From Didymella arachidicola (taxonomy: Eukaryota > Ascomycota > Dothideomycetes > Pleosporales > Didymellaceae), in the NCBI GenBank assembly GCA_016630955.3, contig CM049993.1:1302001-1366000 (forward strand): a stretch of 64,000 bases of DNA, in the 5' to 3' direction. The notes beneath the pieces were generated by a model. It made no database searches and had not been told where the DNA came from. It was given only the letters and a program-made list of their open reading frames with translations. Positions 1 to 8,200 of this stretch are shown in pieces. The number at the start of each line of letters is the position of its first letter. Position 1 is the stretch's first letter. A program made the translations under genes and the position numbers.

Positions 1-262
1 TGGCTACTCGTAAAGGGTATGGTTCTTCCTTTCTTCGCTTTTGCAAGCCTGCTTGCGTGATAGCGGATTGAGACACGTAGTTACTTTGTGCTCCTGAGTC
101 CAACAATGCCGTCATCCTGGTGCCTTCTAGCACGACAGGGAATCTGATGAGTGAATGGGTCTCATTGGAATCCTGACGTCGATTCCGGGAGCCCTGGACG
201 TTGTTGAGGGAACGTCCTCGTCCTGTCTTCTGGTGGCGTTCACTGGCCACATGTCTAAAAAA
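1..262 (-). CDS. Pol of element A, N-terminal fragment (aspartic protease start)
   Basis: From the slippery site at 256-262, the -1 frame stays open to the window edge. It encodes the beginning of Pol, including the retropepsin active-site motif LLDSGAQSNYV. It closely matches the start of pol in the complete element. RT, RNase H and integrase would lie to the left of the window. Confidence 0.85.
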
Positions 263-2292
263 GACTCGTCATGGGGCAATAAGCCGCTTAGGTATTTAAG
301 TGATCGGTGTTTCCTGCATTTAGGATTCAAACACTCAACCCACTCTCGAAGGTAACACTCCTGGTCCTGTACACAATGCATGTCCACAATCTCCTCTACG
401 CTTGTAATTCCAGGGAAGTGGAGGTTTGTCCGCTTATCCCAAAGGTGTTCTGGGCAGAGGGTCTCTGCGCAGTTCCACCAGTATTCTTCGCAACCCTTAG
501 GTTTGCTGGGAAACCACTGGCTGTTTACCTTGAACTGCAGATGGTCGTTACAGGCGTCGTGGTAGCACTGCATAGCTGGGAGTTGAGGGTGACATGGGTT
601 CCGGAGATCTTGTTGTAGCTGTGCCACGTAGTTATAGGTTGGCGTGGCCACTCGTCGGCTGAAGTCAGGTTCGCCCACGTGTGACTGTGTTGCTTGGCCT
701 TCGTCCATCCATTTCGCGAAATCCTCCGTATGCCACTCCTTGTCAGGTTTCTGGACGTTGATGACCTGTTGATTGAACTGGGCAAGTGCTTCAGGATCGT
801 CAAGTAGGCACTGCCTAGCCCTTACAACGTCTTCGTCCATTGACCAGTCACGCGTGTCCCCGCTATCCTGCGAGCCTGATGGCTGAATTGCCAGGTGTGG
901 TGCTTCCTTCTTATGTTCAGGAATATTGTTGACAATCGTAAGGTTTACAACTGGTATCCGGATTTCTTGGGAGGCATGAGTCTGGGTTGCTCGGTCGCTC
1001 GAGACCGGCGTATAGGACTCCTGTGCTCTGTCGCATACGAGTAGACGCTTTCCTTCTTCTGAGTAATATTTGTCGTTGTGTTGGTAGAAGGATCCGTAGT
1101 ATCGTTTGCCGACAATAATGATGCCGTCCCGGGTATCGCATTCCACCACATGGTGTTTTCTAGGATCGTTCTTGATCCACTGGGGGTGTGGGTAAGGCGT
1201 TGGTGATCGCACCAGTCTGTCTGCACCTTTGTCAGATTCCTCTTCATGTTCGTCTTCCATAAGACGACCCATGTCTTCAGTGAGAATTTCCCATTCTTCA
1301 CTGGTCTCGTTGTTGCCAGTAGTCAGCATGTTAAGCTGTCGAACTACTTTGTTCTTCATGCGGCAATCACGAGCATAGTGGCCTATTTTGCCACAGCTGT
1401 AACAAGTCACTGAAGACTTGTCCGGCTTGCTGCCCCTGCCCTGTTCCTTCTTGTTCCACCTATCGGGTCCTTTGTTAAGGTTAGATAGGTCCATGGCCGC
1501 AGGTCCGTAGTATCCACTTTGCGTGTTGTTATGGATGCGTTGTCCAGAGTTGGATTGGTAGCGACCTCCGCGTTGTCCGCGATTAAAGTTGTTGCGCCAT
1601 GGGTTGCGTGGTGGCGAGCGTCGTTCAGTTAAGAGGACGCGTGCCCGTGGATCGTTTCGGAGTTCTTGCTGGAGTTCCTGTAGTCTAACGTCGATGTTGA
1701 TAGACTCATTGACCAGGGAATCAAAATCGTCCGTGGAGGCTGCGGTACGCATGAGCTCCTCCTTGACCTTAGGTTTAAGACCCTGTCGGAACATAGTCAT
1801 CAAAGCGGTGTCGTTCCATCCGGCGTACGTGGCTAGCTGTTGGAACTCAGCGGCGTAGTCGGCGACTGACGTCTCTTGTCGGATAGTCTGAATCTTGCGA
1901 CGTGCGATCGTTGGTTCGTTGGACACGCCAAACACTGGGCGAATCTGTTCCTTGAACTGGTCGAAATCTTCGAACCACGCGTCTATGTCGGTAGACGTTC
2001 CTACGTCGTGATAGCGCTTGAGGAATGGTTTGATCCACGTGAAAGCTTTTCCACGCATGTAGCTGGCAACCAGGGTGACGCGTTTCTCTTCGGCGATCCT
2101 CTCTCCTTGAAACATGAAGTAGAGGTCCCATTGAATGAGCCAGTCCTCCAGCTTGCTGCGATTGCCATCCCAGAAGTCGGGCTTAGCAACAGCGAAGCTG
2201 CGAGTAGTAGTGGTCTCCATATCAACGTCGTCATCCTCGTGGTTGTTGGTAGAGTTGCTAGGGGTAGCACGTGTTCCTGAGGTAGTACTCAT
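127..2292 (-). CDS. Gag polyprotein of element A
   Basis: A 721-aa Gag starting at the ATG at 2292, only 17 nt inside the 5' LTR. An upstream in-frame extension into the LTR has no ATG and was not used. The N-terminal half is a retrotransposon capsid region. A CCHC zinc knuckle (CYSCGKIGHYARDC) follows at about one third to one half of the length. A long C-terminal extension ends in a Cys/His-rich block (CYHDACNDH, CLNPKCRKH). The last part overlaps the pol frame, and the heptamer UUUUUUA at 256-262 (minus strand) lies in the phase expected for -1 frameshifting. Family assignment is firm. The role of the C-terminal extension is unknown. Confidence 0.9.
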   Translation of the reverse strand: MSTTSGTRATPSNSTNNHEDDDVDMETTTTRSFAVAKPDFWDGNRSKLEDWLIQWDLYFMFQGERIAEEKRVTLVASYMRGKAFTWIKPFLKRYHDVGTSTDIDAWFEDFDQFKEQIRPVFGVSNEPTIARRKIQTIRQETSVADYAAEFQQLATYAGWNDTALMTMFRQGLKPKVKEELMRTAASTDDFDSLVNESINIDVRLQELQQELRNDPRARVLLTERRSPPRNPWRNNFNRGQRGGRYQSNSGQRIHNNTQSGYYGPAAMDLSNLNKGPDRWNKKEQGRGSKPDKSSVTCYSCGKIGHYARDCRMKNKVVRQLNMLTTGNNETSEEWEILTEDMGRLMEDEHEEESDKGADRLVRSPTPYPHPQWIKNDPRKHHVVECDTRDGIIIVGKRYYGSFYQHNDKYYSEEGKRLLVCDRAQESYTPVSSDRATQTHASQEIRIPVVNLTIVNNIPEHKKEAPHLAIQPSGSQDSGDTRDWSMDEDVVRARQCLLDDPEALAQFNQQVINVQKPDKEWHTEDFAKWMDEGQATQSHVGEPDFSRRVATPTYNYVAQLQQDLRNPCHPQLPAMQCYHDACNDHLQFKVNSQWFPSKPKGCEEYWWNCAETLCPEHLWDKRTNLHFPGITSVEEIVDMHCVQDQECYLREWVECLNPKCRKHRSLKYLSGLLPHDESFLDMWPVNATRRQDEDVPSTTSRAPGIDVRIPMRPIHSSDSLSC

Positions 2293-2309
2293 CTTGGGGG
2301 TGTTCAAAA

Positions 2310-2793
2310 TGTTGAAGTCGTACTTTAAGCAAAGCTCGTAAGCACTAGTTCTGTTGGTTCTCAGGGATGAATACAGTAACAGGGACACAAGGTGGGGGTT
2401 GCAATAAGGTGTACAGATATGATCTGTCAGTCTTGAAAGCAGGGGGGTTAACAATGAGTAGTACAGAGTAGACTGTCTAGCTCGAAGGTTGGTTGAGATC
2501 CAATATCGTAGATTGAAACTTAGGTTGAACACGAACTGTAAGAGTTGTGTTCCTACGTACTATATACTATTCCTGTATCCCGAGTACCTGTAGTCTCCGG
2601 GATACCTGTGGTCTCCGGGATACCTGTGGTCTCCGGGATACCTGTGGTCTCCGGGATACCTGTGGTCTCCGGGATACTTGTGCTTGGCGGGATACCAGTC
2701 ACGTGACTTGTGGGACACATATGCGTCACCCCGCACTACTGCAGTAGAGTCCGTTCGTCTACTTGTGGCTTCCCTTCTCCTGTGATCGTAACA
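2310..2793 (-). repeat. 5' LTR of element A (484 bp)
   Basis: On the plus strand it runs from TGTTGAAGTC to CGTAACA, so in element orientation it starts TGTTACGATC and ends ACTTCAACA. The R-U5 part (2310-2560) closely matches the other LTRs. The U3 part is unrelated and carries an 18-bp tandem array. A TATA box lies at 2561-2566, the palindrome GTCACGTGAC at 2698-2707, and the presumed RNA start motif GTGTTCAA (minus strand) at 2525-2532. Confidence 0.92.
2586..2693. repeat. 18-bp tandem repeat array in U3, six units
   Basis: Six head-to-tail copies of an 18-bp unit (consensus ACCTGTGGTCTCCGGGAT) start at 2586, 2604, 2622, 2640, 2658 and 2676. The middle four are identical, the first has one change, and the last is degenerate. 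The array sits just upstream of the TATA box of LTR A and places a CCGG core every 18 bp. No other LTR in the window has this unit. Confidence 0.95.
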
Positions 2794-2947
2794 CTGTACT
2801 ACTCATCGTTACCCTGCTCTCAAGACTGACAGATCGTATCTGTACACCTTATTGCAACCAACCCCTTCGGCTTCCTGTCACCGTACTCATCCCCGAGAAC
2901 CAATAGAATTAGTGCTTACGAGCTTTGCTTAAAGTACGACTTCAACA
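2794..2947 (+). repeat. LTR 3' fragment, plus orientation, interrupted by element A
   Basis: About 154 bp matching the R-U5 end of the other LTRs and ending GACTTCAACA at 2947. It begins abruptly at CTGTACTACTC, exactly where element A's LTR ends, so it is the right-hand remnant of an LTR that element A entered. Its 5' part should lie beyond the left edge of the window. Confidence 0.85.
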
Positions 2948-3059
2948 CTAGTATAGAAGCTATACTAAACCTTTATATATACTAAAACCTAGTAGACTAG
3001 TAGAAGTTAGCACCTATATTAGATAGTATATAGCTATTATAGATAAAATACTAGCTATA

Positions 3060-4012
3060 ACGTACCTTACAGGCGAACGCCGCACACAGGCGAACGCCGC
3101 ACCTAGTTTTACTAGTTAAATCTCTGTTTTTACTTCTAAATAACTCCTCTAATACTAGGTATTAATTGCTTAAATTTTTATAGTAGAGCTGTAAGTATAT
3201 TAAGAAACTATTTCTAAAATGTAGGAGCTATTACTAGAGTAGAAGATAAGCTATTTAAGATAATATAAATTGTAGGGATTATTTAGACCCACTTTTCTAT
3301 ACCTCTAGATCTAGAGGAGCAAGAGCTTAGCTACTTACAAGGCTTAAAGTACATGTACATAAGATATATATATTTAATTTTTAGAAGATTCTATAAGATA
3401 GTGTTACGAACTCTTATACCAGCCAATTGCTGACAGGCTGTCAGCGCTCAAGAAAAGGACTCGGGCAGTATGGTTACGGGGGCTCCCCGTGCGGCACGGT
3501 TGTGACGTGGTGTTCCACGGTCACGTGACCTCGCTCACGCCTTGGCACTCGAGCAAGTGGACCCTCACGTGCCCAGCTCACGCAGCTCACGTCGAGCAAG
3601 TCGAGCAGACGCTCACGAAGCTCACGTCGAGCAAGTCGAGCATAGGATATCTCTTTAGTATATAAGTACGTAGGAACACAACCCTTATGGTTCGTGTTCA
3701 ACCTAAGTTATCAAGTTTGTCTTTGGATCTCAAAACCAACCTTCGAGCTAGACAGTCTACTCTGTACTACTCATCGTTACCCTGCTCTCAAGACTGACAG
3801 ATCGTATCTGTACACCTTATTGCAACCAACCCTTTCGGCTTCCTGTCACCGTACTCATCCCCGAGAACCAATAGAATTAGTGCTTATGAGCTTTGCTTAA
3901 AGTACGACTTCAACAGATAGTTCTAGAGCTATTAGCCTCTAGATGTTTGGTTTTCCCTAGTAAAACTAGGTGCGGCGTTCGCCCGTGTGCGGCGTTCGCC
4001 TATAAGGTACGT
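3060..4012. mobile_element. Short inverted-repeat DNA element (MITE-like) split by a solo LTR
   Basis: A 56-bp inverted repeat starts ACGTACCTTACAGGCGAACG at 3060-3115, and its near-exact reverse complement (two mismatches seen) is at 3957-4012. TA flanks both ends (3058-3059 and 4013-4014), which fits the 2-bp duplication of Tc1/mariner/pogo elements. Each terminal repeat contains a 15-bp sub-repeat twice. The inside is AT-rich with no coding capacity. After removing the solo LTR and its duplication, the element is about 434 bp, a typical non-autonomous size. Confidence 0.8.
3402..3915 (+). repeat. Solo LTR B (514 bp) with 5-bp target duplication
   Basis: Starts TGTTACGAAC and ends GACTTCAACA, flanked on both sides by GATAG (3397-3401 and 3916-3920). 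No internal retroelement sequence is attached, so it is a solo LTR left by LTR-LTR recombination. U3 holds a near-exact 24-bp direct repeat (3584-3607 and 3619-3642) rich in CTCACG and TCGAGCA, the GTCACGTGAC palindrome at 3520-3529, and TATATAA at 3659-3665. Confidence 0.93.
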
Positions 4013-4080
4013 TAGTAGTAAGAGGTATCTTACTAGTATAGTAAATATCCTCTACTACTACTCTCTTCTAAGATACTAGC

Positions 4081-4597
4081 TGTTGAAGTCGTACTTTAAG
4101 CAAAGCTCGTAAGCACTAATTCTATTGGTTCTCGGGGATGAGTACGGTGACAGGAAGCCGAAGGGGTTGGTTGCAATAAGGTGTACAGATACGATCTGTC
4201 AGTCTTGAGAGCAGGGTAACGATGAGTAGTACAGAGTAGACTGTCTAGCTCGAAGGTTAGGTTTGAGATCCAAAGACAAACTTGATAACTTAGGTTGAAC
4301 ACGAACTATAAGGGTTGTGTTCCTATATGCTATATACTAAAGAGATATGCAGTGTGCTCAGTACCTGTAAGGTACTGATCATACTGATCGTTGATCTCAC
4401 TGATCACTGATCGCACTGAGCACTGATCACACCGATCATTGCCAAGACTTTTGATCAGTGTCACGTGACGTGATGTCGTTCGCAGAGTCGAAGCGTTGCC
4501 CTGTCTTTCCTTGTAGTTGCCCATGCTGCCAACTCCTGCTGTGCCGTACTGGGGTGTAATACTCGTTGTGATCCTTCGTGTTCCGCGGATCGTAACA
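4081..4597 (-). repeat. 3' LTR of element C
   Basis: 517 bp, identical to the 5' LTR. In element orientation it starts TGTTACGATC and ends ACTTCAACA. U3 occupies roughly 4303-4597 and R-U5 roughly 4081-4302. Read on the plus strand, its U3 edge lies 86 bp upstream of the ATG of the antisense ORF, so U3 is the obvious promoter candidate for that ORF. It carries the GATC cluster (4375-4458) and GTCACGTGAC (4460-4469). Confidence 0.96.
4375..4458. repeat. GATC-rich repeat cluster in U3 of element C
   Basis: An 84-bp stretch packed with (A)CTGATCA/G-type motifs, about eight GATC cores with several perfect TGATCA palindromes. It lies between the sense TATA box (4331-4336) and the antisense ORF. 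The identical block is in the 5' LTR at 11076-11159. Repeated short palindromes in a promoter suggest a cluster of protein-binding sites, though no factor is demonstrated. Confidence 0.7.
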
Positions 4598-4600
4598 CTA

Positions 4601-4610
4601 TCCCCCTTCC
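4601..4610 (-). promoter_or_regulatory. Polypurine tract of element C
   Basis: On the minus strand the purine run GGAAGGGGGA lies three bases before the 3' LTR. This is the expected place for the plus-strand DNA primer of an LTR retroelement. Confidence 0.75.
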
Positions 4611-4683
4611 GTCTTAGCTTGGTCTCTCAAGCTGATTCATATGACGTTGGCCCCGCCTCGTTCAACGGTAAGCTGCTTCGACA

Positions 4684-5271
4684 ATGCCTAAACAACCATC
4701 TGAGTCGAGCACAGTCCGCCGTCGCCGTCTATACGAACTTGTTGAATCCTTCGGAGAAACCATGGTTCGAAAGTGTTCGACTTGTGACAAGCACAAGCGC
4801 GTGTGCAAGGTCCATATACGTTCGGGAAAGTGTAGTGAGTGTTTGAAACGTGGCCAGCGTTGCGACGTGCGCGTAACTCAGTCGGAGTTCACGCGACTCA
4901 TATCGGAGAAAGAGAAGTTGCAGGCTCGGATAAAAGAAAGTCGTGAAGCGCAAAACGAGGCGCTCAAGGCCTCAGAGAAGGCGTTGGAAGAATTGCGAGT
5001 TGCACGCGCGCGCGAAGAGCGGTTGCGTCAACAAATGGATTTGTTGGATCGTCGCGCCGAGGAAGCGATATCCGTGGAAGAGAGGAGTATAACGGAGCAG
5101 GAGTTGAGTGAGGGGACCATGACGTTCGATGGTCCCTCCGAGGGTATCGTGTTGTCGCCTAGTACCTGGGGCGCCTTTGAGGACTTGCCGCTGGACTACT
5201 GGCTGGACCCGAACGTGGCAGTGCCTGACTGGCCTGCTCAAATTCCTTCAACATCTGCTGGCAGTTCGTAA
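4684..5271 (+). CDS. Antisense ORF in element C: Zn2Cys6-like coiled-coil protein
   Basis: A 195-aa ORF (ATG at 4684, TAA ending 5271) on the strand opposite gag-pol, inside the element between the polypurine tract and the end of pol. Its last 113 nt overlap the 3' end of pol. Residues 31-60 have cysteines at 31, 34, 41, 50, 53 and 60, i.e. CX2CX6CX8CX2CX6C, with basic residues between the second and third. This is exactly the fungal Zn2Cys6 (Gal4-type) spacing. Residues of about 66-135 are a charged heptad-like coiled coil. The C-terminus is acidic and aromatic (FEDLPLDYWLDP), like an activation tail. Inference: an element-encoded transcription regulator. It could instead be a zinc-binding RNA or DNA chaperone. 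Some LTR elements carry extra antisense ORFs, but I know of none described as Zn2Cys6. Confidence 0.8.
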   Translation: MPKQPSESSTVRRRRLYELVESFGETMVRKCSTCDKHKRVCKVHIRSGKCSECLKRGQRCDVRVTQSEFTRLISEKEKLQARIKESREAQNEALKASEKALEELRVARAREERLRQQMDLLDRRAEEAISVEERSITEQELSEGTMTFDGPSEGIVLSPSTWGAFEDLPLDYWLDPNVAVPDWPAQIPSTSAGSS

Positions 5272-8200
5272 GGTATGTGGCTGGTTCCCATGTGTTTTCT
5301 GAGTCGGGGTATCCTAACCACTTGACTAGGTACTCGGTACTGCGTCCTTTCTTCCGTTGTTTTATTATTTTTTCGACTTCCCATTCGTCCTGGCCGTCTG
5401 CCTGGTAGTGGAAGTCTTTCTGGATTGGCGTTCTAGGGTCGGCTGGTTCCAACAGCGAGATGTGGAACACTGGATGGATCTTTGCATCCTTGGGCAGCGC
5501 AAGTCGATAGTTGACTGAGCTGATTTGTTTGGAAATGAAAAATGGTCCGACCTTGACTTTGTCCAGTTTTTTCGTTGGTCGCCGTGTGCGTAGGTTTTTC
5601 GTAAGGAGATACACTTTATCCCCCTCCTTTAGCAGAGGCGCCGTTTTTCGTTTCTTGTTAACGTAAGAGATGCTTCGTGACTGAGCTTTGGCGATGTTAT
5701 CGAGCGATTTTCTGTGTACTTCCTTCAGTGCTTCGACGGAGTTAATCGCTGATTCCGTTTGAATGTTACTGTCCAATGATCTGGTAAAGAGATTTGGGTG
5801 TCTCCCGTGGTTTGCGAAGAACGGCGTTACGCCTGTTGCTTCTGACAATTTGTTGTTGTACGCGATTTGTGCCATAGGTAGCAGTGAAACCCAGTTGTCT
5901 TGCTGCTGGTTGCAGTAGATGCGGAGGTACGTCTCCATTGTTTGGTTTACTCGTTCTGTTTGGCCATCCGTCTGCGGATGATACGCGGTTGACAGTTTTT
6001 TCTTGGTACCAATAGCTGCTAACAGCGTGGTCCAATAGTTCGATGTAAACAACTTGTCTCTATCGCTGATGATTGATTCGGGAATGCCGTGGTGTCGAAC
6101 AATCCTATCCAGGTACACTCGTGCGAGCTGCTCTGCAGTGTAGCTGTGGCGGAAAGGCACAAACTCAGCGGCTTTCGTGAATCGATCGACTACAACGAAG
6201 ATTGAGTCATAGGTGTATCCTGTTACAGGATCCTTGGAGATAGGTAGCTGTGTAACGAAATCCATCGTGATGTTCGTCCATGGTGCCGTTGGCGGCTCCA
6301 TTGCCTGTGCTTCTCCATACTTGGCGTGCGTGCTGTGTTTGTTCTGCTGACAGCTTACACAATTCTTGATGAACTTGGCGACCTTGTCGCGCATGTTTGG
6401 GAACTCGTAATGTCTCTTGATGAGTTCCATTGTTCTGGTGATACCGGGGTGTCCATGAAGCGGGTCATCGTGGTGACTGCTTATGACTTCTTCCTCCAGT
6501 TCCTCTGGTACCTGTGATGGTACATGATGCTCTTGGCGTACTAGCATCATATTGTTGAGCTGCTGGGACGGTCCTAACGATCCGTCGCTATTGATACCAA
6601 GGATCGCCGATTCGTTGATCGTCTTGGATCCTGCGAGGTCGTGTCGTCGACTGAGTGCGTCGGCTCTGCCGTTGTCCTTTCCTGGTGTATAGAGGATCTT
6701 GAATTTGTATTGTCCGAGGGTCTCGGACCATCGTACTTGTCGTCTGTTCAATACCTTCGTCGTCGTGAAGTGTACCAGGTTTTTGTGATCCGTGTAGATC
6801 GTAAGTTCCGAACAACTTTCAGCGTAGACTCGCCAATGTTCTAGGGCGGATACGATCGCGAGTAGTTCTTTGTCGTGTACGTCGTATCGTTCTTCGGGTC
6901 CTGAGAACTTGCGTGAGTAGTAGGCAATCGGGTGCCATTGACCATCTCGTTCTTGTGTAATGCATGCTCCTAATGCCAAATCTGAGGCATCTGTTTCCAT
7001 CCGCAGCGGCTCTCCGCTCCTGAATGTAACCAATGTGGGTGGATCTACACAAGCTTGCTTTAGTGTTTCGAAAGCTTTGTCCTGATCCTCGCCCCACTTA
7101 AAGGGTGTGTCCTTCCGCGTAAGTTTCGTAAGCGGCAAGGCCTTCGTGGAGTAATCTTTGATGAAGCGTCGGTTGAAGTTGACAAACCCAAGGAACTCTT
7201 GGATGTTCTTGACGGTTTTGGGTGTTGGCCAATCTTTTACAACCTGAATCTTTTCTTGGCTCATCTTGACTCCGTATCGTCCTACTACAAACCCTAGGAA
7301 CTCGACTTCTTCCTTGTGCCATTCGCATTTCTCGGGTTTCAAGCGTAGGTGCGCTGCTCCTAGGCAGACAAGCACTTGTCGTACGTGTTCGACATGCTCT
7401 TCTAGTGTCTTGCTGTACACTAGGATGTCATCGAGGTACGCTACCACGGTAATGTCTAAGTGTGCCCTTAGTACGTTGTTGATTAAGGCCTGACATGTCG
7501 CTGGTGCGTTGGTGAGCCCGAATGGCATAACCAAATACTCGTAATGACCATAACGGGTTCTAAACGCCGTCTTCCATTCTTCGCCCTCCTTCATGCGGAT
7601 GAGGTTGTATGCTCCTCTTAAGTCTAACGCAGTGAAGTACTGTGCTCCTGCTAACCGATCCTGAAGTTCGCTGATGTTCGGTAGCGGGTAACGATTCTTG
7701 ATCGTGATATCGTTGAGCTTTCGGTAATCGATACAAGGTCGTAGCTTGCCATCTTTCTTTGGTACGAATAGAACGGGAAATCCTGCTGGGGATTCTGATT
7801 CTCGAATGAATCCTTTGTCGAGGTTCTCCTTAAGGTAGTTGCGCAGCTCCTCAAGTTCCTTTTCTGACATCTGGTATATTGGCCCGAATGGGGGCTTCTT
7901 GCCTTCCTCGAGCTTAATCTCGTGGTCCCATTCCTGGTGCTGCGGTAATGCCTTCGCAGTCTTCTCATCGCGGAAGAGGTCTATAAACTCTCTGTATTCA
8001 TCCGGGATGTCAGGAGTTGTACTGTTCTCCTTAACCGTCGCTTTGTGATCCTGGGGCTGGTCGGTATCTGCACGGTCGACCGCTCTATCTTGGCGCGTCT
8101 TGTTCGAAGAGATGTTGTTGATCTCCTTCTCATCCACCAGCTGCGTCGTGAGCTGCGCGGGTCGCTGTCCGGGTGTACCTGATCCGTGACGCGTGAGCGT

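Larger units (their letters stand above)
1..2793 (-). mobile_element. Ty3/Gypsy element A, 5' half (runs off the left edge)
   Basis: Reading right to left on the minus strand, this holds a 5' LTR (2310-2793), a gag ORF and the start of pol. Pol continues beyond base 1, so the 3' half is outside the window. Gag and the protease start are clearly related to the complete element at 4081-11298, but the proteins differ at many positions, so this is a sister copy or subfamily rather than a duplicate. The LTR's outer end abuts a plus-oriented LTR fragment (2794-2947), so element A appears to have inserted into an older LTR. The reading frames seen are open, so the copy may be intact. Confidence 0.9.

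Noticed and set aside
2294..2532. N-terminal extension of element A Gag into the LTR
   Set aside because: The extension starts at GTG within the R region and reads LTR sequence. The first ATG at 2292 matches the start in the sister element.
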